Assembly: GCA_002405435.1 (NCBI GenBank)
Contig: DHLU01000234.1
Location: 1-13,619, forward strand
Length of the DNA: 13,619 nucleotides
Direction of reading: 5' to 3'
Source of the DNA: Flavobacteriales bacterium UBA4660
GTDB lineage: Bacteria; Bacteroidota; Bacteroidia; Flavobacteriales_D; Sanyastnellaceae
Shown here: positions 1 through 6,080 of the stretch, one piece after another
Numbering within the stretch: the stretch's first letter is position 1
How the letters are laid out: each line of letters begins with the position of its first letter
Notes under the pieces: model-generated
What the model saw: the letters and a program-made list of their open reading frames with translations, nothing else
The model's database searches: none
What the model was told of the DNA's origin: nothing
Translations under genes and position numbers: made by a program

Positions 1-882
1 CTGCATGGTCATATAACTATCGTTGTGCGTGGGATCTCCGCGCTTGATGGTTTGGCCCTGTGCGGTAATCGTAAAGTTGGCGATGTTAAGCGGATAAAAT
101 TCGCTGTCCGGGTTGTCGGCGTTAATCTGGTCTATAAGCGCCTGGTTGGTGGACCCGTTAACCCAGCTGAGCGCGAGATCGTAGTCGTTGGGGTCTTTCG
201 GATTCGGGTTGGTGTACACCGTACTCACATCATCGAGGTAATCAGTGAAGGTGGTTCTCCATGAAAACTCCCAGCCGATACGCCAGGTTTTGCTAAACGT
301 AAAATACACCCCAACGCCTGCCGGAATAGCCAGCCCGATGGGTGAGTAGGAGTTATCCTGGCCTTCGGTTCTCCAATCACGCAGGTTGTACCACGTGTCG
401 CTGATCAGCTCATCGCCGCTATGCAACTGCCCCTGGGGATTGTGGTAGAATCCGGAAACTCCTCCAAACAGGTACATTTTAAAATCCGGGTTGTAATAGC
501 CTTTTCCGCTAACGTCATTGTCATACCAAACCGTGAGCTCAGCGCGGGCTCCGAGTTCAACTATGCGGTTGCGAAAATTCATATTGCGCGCGCGACGGGG
601 CGGATTTGTTGTCCAGCGGTCGTAGTCTTTTACCGCAAGGTAGTCGAGATTCGCCGCTACAGCCAGGCGCTTGCTGAATTTGTAGCGCCCGAAAGCGCCC
701 CACGCCGACCGGGTCGCCTGCCAGTGCATATCCCACACGAAATCACGGCGGGTGAGTGCCTGACCACCGATGTCGCCCAAATAATTGGCTGCGCCTACCT
801 TAATTCCGTAGTCCCATTGGTATTGGGCGGATAAGGACACGGACACAAACAGGAGTGCTACAGCGATAGCTTTTTTCATCAT
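1..882 (-). CDS. DUF6089-like outer-membrane beta-barrel protein (3' end outside window)
   Basis: An open frame runs from an ATG at 882-880 (a second ATG follows at once) to the window edge without a stop, giving 294 visible residues. Residues 1-20 are a signal peptide (MMKKAIAVALLFVSVSLSAQ, cleavage before or at the Gln). Next come short amphipathic, aromatic-rich strands typical of an outer-membrane barrel. The NYLGDIGG segment (33-40), TDYLDDVS (213-220) and the RGDPTHNDSYM segment (281-291) resemble what I know of the Bacteroidota DUF6089 family. In that family the RGD-like segment sits just before the last strand, so only a few tens of residues are probably missing. Some DUF6089 members are annotated as PorG, a type IX secretion accessory; whether this is one cannot be decided here. 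It is divergent from the FMN enzyme gene. No Shine-Dalgarno sequence is visible. Confidence 0.8.
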   Translation of the reverse strand, partial: MMKKAIAVALLFVSVSLSAQYQWDYGIKVGAANYLGDIGGQALTRRDFVWDMHWQATRSAWGAFGRYKFSKRLAVAANLDYLAVKDYDRWTTNPPRRARNMNFRNRIVELGARAELTVWYDNDVSGKGYYNPDFKMYLFGGVSGFYHNPQGQLHSGDELISDTWYNLRDWRTEGQDNSYSPIGLAIPAGVGVYFTFSKTWRIGWEFSWRTTFTDYLDDVSTVYTNPNPKDPNDYDLALSWVNGSTNQALIDQINADNPDSEFYPLNIANFTITAQGQTIKRGDPTHNDSYMTMQ

Positions 883-922
883 GCGAAAGGATTCAGAACC
901 TTTGAACTGCCTATAAAGCGGG

Positions 923-930
923 CTAAAATA
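923..930 (-). promoter_or_regulatory. Weak candidate -7 box for the DUF6089-like gene
   Basis: On the minus strand this reads TATTTTAG, one mismatch from the Bacteroidota TAnnTTTG box, 40 bp before the ATG. No TTTG/TTG -33 element is seen at about 19 bp. It is the best candidate in the divergent spacer, but AT-rich sequence makes a chance match easy. Confidence 0.25.
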
Positions 931-1003
931 ATGGATTGGTTTCTCCGGTAGTTCTTTTTTGGTCAATTAATTACGCATTTGCTGTTGAAAGGTTATCGGG
1001 GCC

Positions 1004-1069
1004 GTCTGCCGGGCTGGGTTGCAGACCAACCCTTGTGCGGGGCTTTTCCCGCGGCGGGGGGCAATGCCC
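1004..1069. repeat. Cluster of GC-rich inverted repeats upstream of the FMN enzyme gene
   Basis: Four perfect inverted repeats lie side by side in the 204-bp divergent spacer. They are GTCTGC (1004-1009)/GCAGAC (1021-1026), GGGTTG (1016-1021)/CAACCC (1027-1032), GCGGG (1037-1041)/CCCGC (1048-1052) and GGGC (1059-1062)/GCCC (1066-1069). The first two share bases 1016-1026 and cannot form together. No T-run follows any of them. The cluster ends 2 bp before the -7 box of the downstream gene, so it is either promoter-upstream DNA or, if transcription starts farther upstream, a structured leader. The rest of the 883-1086 spacer shows no gene. Confidence 0.5.
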
Positions 1070-1070
1070 T

Positions 1071-1078
1071 TACCTTTG
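1071..1078 (+). promoter_or_regulatory. TAnnTTTG -7 box for the FMN enzyme gene
   Basis: TACCTTTG matches all six fixed bases of the Bacteroidota -7 consensus and ends 8 bp before the ATG at 1087. Transcription from it should begin within a few bases of the start codon, giving a very short or absent leader. A poor -33 candidate (TTTT, 1044-1047) lies 23 bp upstream. Confidence 0.6.
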
Positions 1079-1086
1079 TACGGCCT

Positions 1087-2049
1087 ATGCATACTAGTGA
1101 AAATAGGGTCAATGGCCTATTCGGAATACAGTATCCGATTATTCAGGCCGGCATGATCTGGTGCAGCGGCTGGCGCCTGGCTTCAGCCGTAAGCAATGCC
1201 GGCGGACTGGGCCTGCTGGGGGCTGGGTCGATGTACCCTGATGTGCTGCGCGAACACATCGCCAAAACCCGCGCCGCCACGGATAAACCTTTCGGCGTCA
1301 ATGTGCCGCTACTCTATCCCCAGATTGAAACCCTCATGGACATTATCATGCAGGAAGGGGTCTCCATCGTTTTTACCTCGGCCGGAAATCCTGCACTCTG
1401 GACCCCCAAACTCCGGGACAAAGGCATCACAGTCGTCCATGTTGTGTCGAGCACCCGGTTTGCCGAAAAAGCCGTAGCAGCCGGGTGTGACGCGGTCGTA
1501 GCCGAAGGATTCGAAGCGGGTGGGCACAACGGGCGGGAAGAAACCACCACCCTGTGCCTGATTCCTGCCGTGCGTGCCGCCGTGGACGTGCCCGTTATCG
1601 CGGCAGGCGGTATTTATGACGGAACTACCATGCTTGCAGCCATGGTACTCGGGGCCGAAGGCGTTCAGGTAGGCAGCCGTTTTGCCGCCACACTGGAATC
1701 TTCTGCCCACCCGGCCTTCAAACAAAAAGTGGTTGAGGCAAAAGAGGGAGACACGCTGTTGACGCTCAAGGAGTTAACTCCCGTCAGGCTGCTGCGCAAC
1801 AAGTTCTTTGACGAGGTCATGCAGGCCTACGCCCAACAGGCAGGTAAAGAACAACTTTCCGCGCTACTTGGCCGCGCCCGGGCCAAAAAAGGCATGTTTG
1901 AGGGTGATCTCGACGAGGGCGAGCTGGAAATTGGTCAGGTAGCCTCCAGCCTCCATAGCATCGTGCCTGCCGCTGCCGTCATCGAGCATATGGTGGCGGG
2001 GTTCCGCGAAAAATGCGCTTCGGTGCAGGCGGGCCGGTTCTCGTTTTAG
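1087..2049 (+). CDS. Nitronate monooxygenase / FabK-family FMN-dependent TIM-barrel enzyme
   Basis: This 320-residue protein belongs to the 2-nitropropane dioxygenase/nitronate monooxygenase superfamily, soluble flavoenzymes that oxidise alkyl nitronates. The N-terminal YPIIQAGMIW (16-25) and SNAGGLGLLGAG (36-47) are typical. So is GFEAGGHNG (141-149), carrying the family's active-site His (H147). The FMN phosphate-binding segments AAGGI (172-176) and GVQVGSRF (192-199) complete the picture. Length and the GVNVPLL (70-76) and TSAGNP (97-102) segments also resemble FabK, the FMN enoyl-ACP reductase of fatty-acid synthesis, so that is a real alternative. I place the start at ATG 1087, where family homology begins. 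The frame stays open to 979, but the extra 36 residues would run over the inverted repeats and promoter and look non-coding. It appears to stand alone. Confidence 0.85.
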   Translation: MHTSENRVNGLFGIQYPIIQAGMIWCSGWRLASAVSNAGGLGLLGAGSMYPDVLREHIAKTRAATDKPFGVNVPLLYPQIETLMDIIMQEGVSIVFTSAGNPALWTPKLRDKGITVVHVVSSTRFAEKAVAAGCDAVVAEGFEAGGHNGREETTTLCLIPAVRAAVDVPVIAAGGIYDGTTMLAAMVLGAEGVQVGSRFAATLESSAHPAFKQKVVEAKEGDTLLTLKELTPVRLLRNKFFDEVMQAYAQQAGKEQLSALLGRARAKKGMFEGDLDEGELEIGQVASSLHSIVPAAAVIEHMVAGFREKCASVQAGRFSF

Positions 2050-2144
2050 GCCACTGGGCCGCCCTCACAATGCGTTACCCAGGACTTCGCGTAATAAGTG
2101 CGCAAAATGGCCGTTATACCCTGCTGCGTGGCGCGGCATCCTTG

Positions 2145-2161
2145 CCGGGTTCACCGCCCGG
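2145..2161 (+). terminator. Possible hairpin after the FMN enzyme gene
   Basis: CCGGG (2145-2149) and CCCGG (2157-2161) form a 5-bp all-GC stem with a 7-base loop, 95 bases after the stop at 2049. No T-run follows, so terminator activity is a guess. The remaining 2050-2247 spacer holds no recognisable gene. Confidence 0.2.
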
Positions 2162-2221
2162 AAACCGAAAACAGAACTCCGCCGCGCGTTTGCACGTTAC
2201 ACGCCCTTCATGATAAACCGG

Positions 2222-2229
2222 TATTTTTG
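2222..2229 (+). promoter_or_regulatory. TAnnTTTG -7 box for the FN3/T9SS protein gene
   Basis: TATTTTTG matches all six fixed bases of the -7 consensus. It ends 18 bp before the proposed TTG start at 2248 and lies inside the longer open frame that begins upstream. This argues that the gene starts after it. No good -33 TTTG is present at the expected distance. Confidence 0.5.
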
Positions 2230-2247
2230 CACCCCACAGCAGGCACG

Positions 2248-4332
2248 TTGAGAACTGCAGCCATCCATATCATTTTGTTGGTCTTTGCCCTCAGCGCCGC
2301 GAAGCTTCACGGGCAATTGGATTCCCCTGACCTGCAGTGCGTCTGGGTAGACGAAGACGGCAATGTCGTCATCAACTGGGTGCCGCCGTCAGACCCCGAC
2401 AGTGCGTTTGACACCTACCACCTGTGGTCCTCTTCCGATGGTGGCACTACCTGGAACGAAACCATTCTCAACAACTACGCAGCGACCTCTTTCGTGGATA
2501 CCGGAGCGGATCCCAGCGCCTCCGGAATCTGCTACTACATGACCACCGAAGACATCGACGGGCTCATGTCTGTGGCTTCCGAAACCCTGTGCACGATGTT
2601 TCTCACCGTTACGCCCTCGGTAACGCCCCAGGGGTATGCCGAGTTATCGTGGACATCTCCCTTCCTCTTCACCGCTGAGCCCTCCGGTGCGACCTACGAC
2701 ATGTTGATGGAGTTTCCCGCCGGTACCTGGAACGTCGTCGGCTCCTTCGGATTCGGACCCTTTGACTATGCGCACGAAATCTCGGTTTGCGATGAGTTTC
2801 TGAATTTCCAGGTTGCCCTCAACCTCCCCTCCGGCTGTAATTTGCTATCAAACATCGCCGGAGATGTATTGACCGATGCCACTGCACCTGCCATTCCGGA
2901 AGTGACCTCAGTTTCGGTTGACTTGTCAACCAACGACGTCATCGTTTCATGGCAACCCTCCCAGTCTCCAGACACCCAGGCCTACATTGTATATGCCTGC
3001 AACGGCGCCGTGGTGTCCGTCATCGACACCGTGTGGGGCTACACCAACACGCAGTTTGTTGACCTCCTGGCAACCCCATTAACGGCGCCGGAGAGTTACC
3101 TGGTAGCCGCATTCGATACCTGCTACAGCGGCACACCGCCGAGCCCCAACACAAGCCCTACAGGCGACATCTGCAACACCTCCATCCTGCTCTCCTCGGC
3201 CGCATATATATTGTGCGAAGACGAAGTCAACATCAGCTGGACCCCCTACCTGGGCTGGGTACAGGGCGTCACTTCCTACGAGGTATGGCACAGCACCGAC
3301 AACCTCAATTTTCAACTGGCTGCCACGCTGCCTGGCGATCAGCTCGATTACACACACACGGCATTCGGGCAAAACACCCTCAACTATTATTACGTCGTGG
3401 CCCAGGGGCTTTCGCCCGCACAAAACGCCAACAGCAACCTTGTTTCTGTTGCCACGCCCTACCCCGACAGCCCGGCAGCCATTTACCTGGCCAGTGCTTC
3501 GGTTACGCAGGAAGATGAGGTTACTGTGACGACTTTTCTGGCGCCTACGGTAAACATGTGCAACTACCATGTTGAGCGGCGCGATGATGCAGAAGACGAC
3601 TGGGACGAAGTAATCGTGTACAGTTACTCCGGTACACCGGCTTTTCAGGCCATTGACCTTTACAACCTCAATACCTCCGCGCAGACCTACGAGTACCGGG
3701 TTGTGGTTGAAAACATGTGCGGTGATTTTGTGGACACCACCAACATCGGCCGCACCATGCGGTTGCAGGGCATTGCCAACACAAGCAGGCTGGTCAATAC
3801 CCTGTCTTGGACTTACTACGGAGAATGGGAAAACAACGCGGCAGGGTACCGCATTCACCGCAGTATGGACCAGGGCCTGTCTTGGACGCTGCTGAATGAG
3901 ACGACAGGAAACGTCAATTTTTACGAAGATGATGTGAGCGACATGCTCTTTACGCCCGGTGATTTTTGCTATCGCGTGGAAGCAGTGGAAGGCGCAAATA
4001 CTTTCGGTGTGCCCTCCTCCGCACTCAGCAATGCCGCCTGCGTAGCCCAGGTACCCAAGGTGTGGATACCCAACGCCTTTATACCGGGCGGATTCAACAA
4101 TACCTGGCGACCCACCATCTCTTTTGCAGACCCTGCATCGTATCTGCTTGTAGTCTATGACCGCACAGGCAACGGCATCTTCGAATCAACCGACCCTGCC
4201 GAGTCGTGGGACGGCACCTACAAGGGTGAAATGGTGCAGGACGGCAGCTATGCCTATTACCTCGCCGTGCGCGATGGCGAAGGACGTTTGTATGAGCACA
4301 CGGGCTTCGTGCTCAAACTAGATGGCGATTAG
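2248..4332 (+). CDS. Secreted FN3-repeat protein with T9SS type B (gliding-motility-associated) C-terminal domain
   Basis: From the TTG at 2248 the protein is 694 residues. It begins with a clean signal peptide (MRTAAIHIILLVFALSAAKL, then HGQ). About six fibronectin-III-like modules follow, roughly 26-119, 120-210, 215-310, 311-405, 406-505 and 506-600, each with a core Trp or Tyr strand and often a Cys pair. Residues 605-694, starting VWIPNAFIPGG and containing YDRTGNGIFES and WDGTYKGEMVQDGSYAYYL, are a CHU_C/gliding-motility-associated C-terminal domain, the type B sorting signal for type IX secretion. The mature protein should be exported and held at or released from the surface as an adhesin or structural protein; no catalytic domain is seen. 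The frame is open back to a GTG at 2098, but that stretch has no signal peptide at its N-terminus and contains the promoter box. It converges on ruvC. Confidence 0.85.
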   Translation: MRTAAIHIILLVFALSAAKLHGQLDSPDLQCVWVDEDGNVVINWVPPSDPDSAFDTYHLWSSSDGGTTWNETILNNYAATSFVDTGADPSASGICYYMTTEDIDGLMSVASETLCTMFLTVTPSVTPQGYAELSWTSPFLFTAEPSGATYDMLMEFPAGTWNVVGSFGFGPFDYAHEISVCDEFLNFQVALNLPSGCNLLSNIAGDVLTDATAPAIPEVTSVSVDLSTNDVIVSWQPSQSPDTQAYIVYACNGAVVSVIDTVWGYTNTQFVDLLATPLTAPESYLVAAFDTCYSGTPPSPNTSPTGDICNTSILLSSAAYILCEDEVNISWTPYLGWVQGVTSYEVWHSTDNLNFQLAATLPGDQLDYTHTAFGQNTLNYYYVVAQGLSPAQNANSNLVSVATPYPDSPAAIYLASASVTQEDEVTVTTFLAPTVNMCNYHVERRDDAEDDWDEVIVYSYSGTPAFQAIDLYNLNTSAQTYEYRVVVENMCGDFVDTTNIGRTMRLQGIANTSRLVNTLSWTYYGEWENNAAGYRIHRSMDQGLSWTLLNETTGNVNFYEDDVSDMLFTPGDFCYRVEAVEGANTFGVPSSALSNAACVAQVPKVWIPNAFIPGGFNNTWRPTISFADPASYLLVVYDRTGNGIFESTDPAESWDGTYKGEMVQDGSYAYYLAVRDGEGRLYEHTGFVLKLDGD

Positions 4333-4343
4333 GGCCGGCTGCC

Positions 4344-4370
4344 CTCAGGGCTCACTCATCCGCCCTTGAG
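4344..4370. terminator. Candidate bidirectional hairpin between convergent FN3 gene and ruvC
   Basis: CTCAGGGC (4344-4351) pairs with GCCCTTGAG (4362-4370) as 8 bp with one bulged T and a 10-base loop. A smaller alternative stem, AGGGC (4331-4335)/GCCCT (4341-4345), overlaps the upstream stop codon. The hairpin spans the 23-bp gap and the ruvC stop codon. No T-run follows on either strand, so it may stop both transcripts or be chance in GC-rich DNA. Confidence 0.35.
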
Positions 4371-4925
4371 CCTTCCCGGATTTCGGGTCAGAAAACTTTT
4401 CCATCCTGAATAACCGCCAGCGCCGGGCACGACCGACAATCCCTGGTAATAATGACATACCGCCGCTGCAAGTCCGTCGGTTGCATCGAGTTTAGCCGGC
4501 ATGTCTGCCGCGGGAATTTGCAGAAGCTGCTGCAGCATGGCGGCAACCTGTTCCTTGCTCGATGCCCCGTTGCCTGTGATGCTCTGCTTGATTTTGCGCG
4601 GCGCATATTCGGTTACCGGAATCTGACGGCTCAGTGAAGCGGCAATGGCCACACCCTGAGCGCGTCCGAGTTTCAGCATGGATTGTACGTTCTTTCCAAA
4701 AAATGGCGCCTCGATAGCGGTTTCGTCAGGATGAAACTCATCAATGAGACTGATGCAGCGTTCAAATATTTTCTGAAGCTTCAGGTGGTGGTCTCCATAT
4801 TTCTCCAGGTGCATGACCCCAAGTGCCAGCAGGTGTATCCGCCGGCCCTTCACTTCGATGAGTCCATAACCGAGTATAGTGGTACCCGGATCAATACCGA
4901 GAATGATTTTTTCCGCCTGGTTCAA
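4356..4925 (-). CDS. ruvC: Crossover junction endodeoxyribonuclease RuvC
   Basis: RuvC is the dimeric, metal-dependent resolvase that cuts Holliday junctions with RuvAB in recombination and repair. From a TTG at 4925-4923 the protein is 189 residues, close to the usual 160-190. The four catalytic acids are present: D12 in GIDPGTT, E72 in IEAPF, and D147 and D150 in KLDATDG. The GKNVQSMLKLGRAQG segment (77-91) is also typical. No ATG lies near the homology start; the frame stays open another 89 codons to about 5192, but that part is antisense to the glycosyltransferase 5' end and unlike RuvC. The start codon is 27 bp from the divergent glycosyltransferase start. ruvA and ruvB are not in the window. 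Confidence 0.93.
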   Translation of the reverse strand: MNQAEKIILGIDPGTTILGYGLIEVKGRRIHLLALGVMHLEKYGDHHLKLQKIFERCISLIDEFHPDETAIEAPFFGKNVQSMLKLGRAQGVAIAASLSRQIPVTEYAPRKIKQSITGNGASSKEQVAAMLQQLLQIPAADMPAKLDATDGLAAAVCHYYQGLSVVPGAGGYSGWKSFLTRNPGRLKGG

Positions 4926-4933
4926 ATCCTTAG

Positions 4934-4953
4934 TTTCTTTGACGGCAAAGTAA
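4934..4953. promoter_or_regulatory. Face-to-face -7-like boxes of the divergent ruvC/glycosyltransferase pair in one palindrome
   Basis: TTTCTTTG (4934-4941, plus strand) and TTACTTTG (4946-4953 read on the minus strand) each have one mismatch to TAnnTTTG. They point at each other across ACGG. Together they form the 20-bp imperfect palindrome TTTCTTTGACGGCAAAGTAA (7 of 8 arm positions pair). The plus box ends 11 bp before ATG 4953; the minus box ends 20 bp before TTG 4925. The -33 regions would lie inside the opposite genes and show no clear TTTG. Confidence 0.4.
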
Positions 4954-6080
4954 TGGCAATCCTCCTCCTTGCACCGGCACTCTCCGCAGTTGTTCTCTAT
5001 GCACTGCTTCAGGGGCTTTTTCTGCGGGGCTGGCATCGGTGTCCGGTTGTGCTTTCGCCCCGCAAGCCAGCGTTTGTCTCCATACTTGTTCCATTTCGCG
5101 ATGAGGCCATGCGTATCCGTCCGCTTATTGCGTGCCTGAGAAATCAGGATTACCCCGCTGAACTGTTTGAGGTAATTTTCATAGACGACCACAGCACCGA
5201 TGACGGCCCTTCGCTGGTAGCCGAAGCCATTGAAACAGGCCTTCGCGGCAAACTCGTGCCGCTTGCGGATGGCGCAGGAAAAAAAGCAGCGCTGCGCGAA
5301 GGGTTATCGCATATCCGCGGAACCTATCTGGCCACGGTAGATGCCGACGTGTGCCTGCCGGCAGGCTGGCTGCGCAGTTGGGCGACAGGGCTTGATGGTT
5401 CGGGTGCCGACATGCTGATACTGCCGGTTATGTGCCCACCAGGCAGGCAGGCGGCAGGCCACTTTCAGGTATTGGAGTTTCTCGGACTTCAGTTTGCGAC
5501 ACTCGGTGCGGCCGGAGCGGGTTTTCCGCTGATGTGCAACGGTGCCAACCTCGTCTTTCGCACAGATTTCTTCCGAAGTCACCGCGCTGCGGCAGGCAGC
5601 CAGCATGCCTCAGGAGATGATATGTTTATGCTGCTGGAGGCCATCCGGTCGAAGGCTATGGTGCATGTGTTGCGCAACCGTGATGCCATCGCCATCGTGG
5701 CCGCCGCATCCTCCTGGCGCGAGGTTTTTACGCAGCGCCTGCGATGGGCTTCAAAGACCGGACACTATACACCTGGCACCGTGCTTACCGTTGCTTTGCT
5801 CGTTTGGCTCACCAACACCATCTGTGCGGGAGCCATGGCCGCCGTGGTGGCCGGAGCCCCCTGGCCATGGCTGGGAATTCCGGTGATGAAAATGCTGTGT
5901 GAACTGCCCGGCCTTGCTGCAGGTGCACGGTGGTTTCAGCGCACCTCCTCGCTGGTATGGTGGCTGCCCATTTCTCTGCTGTATCCATTTTACGCCGCGC
6001 TGGTGCCGGTTGTGGCACACTTCAGTCCCCCGCACTGGAAAGACCGTCCGCTGAAAACCCTACACCAGTTGCCCGCATGA
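4953..6080 (+). CDS. Membrane-associated family 2 glycosyltransferase
   Basis: This 375-residue GT-A transferase moves a sugar from a nucleotide donor to a lipid- or glycan-linked acceptor at the inner membrane. An N-terminal membrane helix (about 2-25) precedes the catalytic domain. The catalytic domain starts at FVSILVPFRDE (41-51) and has the nucleotide-binding acid pair in IDDHSTDDG (77-85). It also has the metal-binding DAD (130-132), GDD (221-223) as the acceptor-side acid motif, and QRLRW (261-265), the Q/RxxRW motif of processive-type GT2 enzymes. Two or three C-terminal membrane segments follow (about 275-302, 305-325, 335-357). The start is ATG 4953, just before the first membrane helix; the open frame upstream is antisense to ruvC. 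Its last four bases overlap the next gene (ATGA), so the two are probably co-translated. Donor and acceptor are unknown; a surface polysaccharide or lipid role is inferred. Confidence 0.85.
   Translation: MAILLLAPALSAVVLYALLQGLFLRGWHRCPVVLSPRKPAFVSILVPFRDEAMRIRPLIACLRNQDYPAELFEVIFIDDHSTDDGPSLVAEAIETGLRGKLVPLADGAGKKAALREGLSHIRGTYLATVDADVCLPAGWLRSWATGLDGSGADMLILPVMCPPGRQAAGHFQVLEFLGLQFATLGAAGAGFPLMCNGANLVFRTDFFRSHRAAAGSQHASGDDMFMLLEAIRSKAMVHVLRNRDAIAIVAAASSWREVFTQRLRWASKTGHYTPGTVLTVALLVWLTNTICAGAMAAVVAGAPWPWLGIPVMKMLCELPGLAAGARWFQRTSSLVWWLPISLLYPFYAALVPVVAHFSPPHWKDRPLKTLHQLPA
5353..5366. repeat. 14-bp perfect GC-rich palindrome inside the glycosyltransferase gene
   Basis: GCCTGCCGGCAGGC is its own reverse complement. 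It encodes part of CLPAGW, right after the DAD motif. A related GGCAGGCAGGCGGCAGGC stretch follows at 5442-5459, encoding GRQAAG. The pair resembles the dispersed CTGCCGGCAGGCAGG words that I recall giving LPAGRQAG peptides in Bacteroidota proteins, but a codon-usage coincidence is possible. Confidence 0.4.

Noticed and set aside
979-1086. Longer start for the FMN enzyme
   Set aside because: The added residues cover the inverted-repeat cluster and the -7 box and lie outside family homology.
2210-2251. 13-codon ATG mini-ORF whose stop overlaps the TTG start of the FN3 gene, resembling a leader peptide
   Set aside because: The TATTTTTG promoter box lies inside it, so a transcript from that promoter would not contain its start codon; probably chance.
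3079-3858. 259-codon minus-strand frame opposite the FN3 protein
   Set aside because: No recognisable fold; it is antisense to continuous FN3-like modules.
4683-4952. Longer glycosyltransferase start at 4683
   Set aside because: The added 90 residues are antisense to ruvC and do not resemble GT2 sequence; ATG 4953 directly precedes the membrane helix.
4926-5192. N-terminal extension of ruvC with a Cys-rich stretch (CIENNCGECRCKEEDC) that could look like a metal-binding domain
   Set aside because: It is the exact antisense of the glycosyltransferase N-terminus and membrane helix, and RuvC proteins start where the TTG at 4925 puts the homology.
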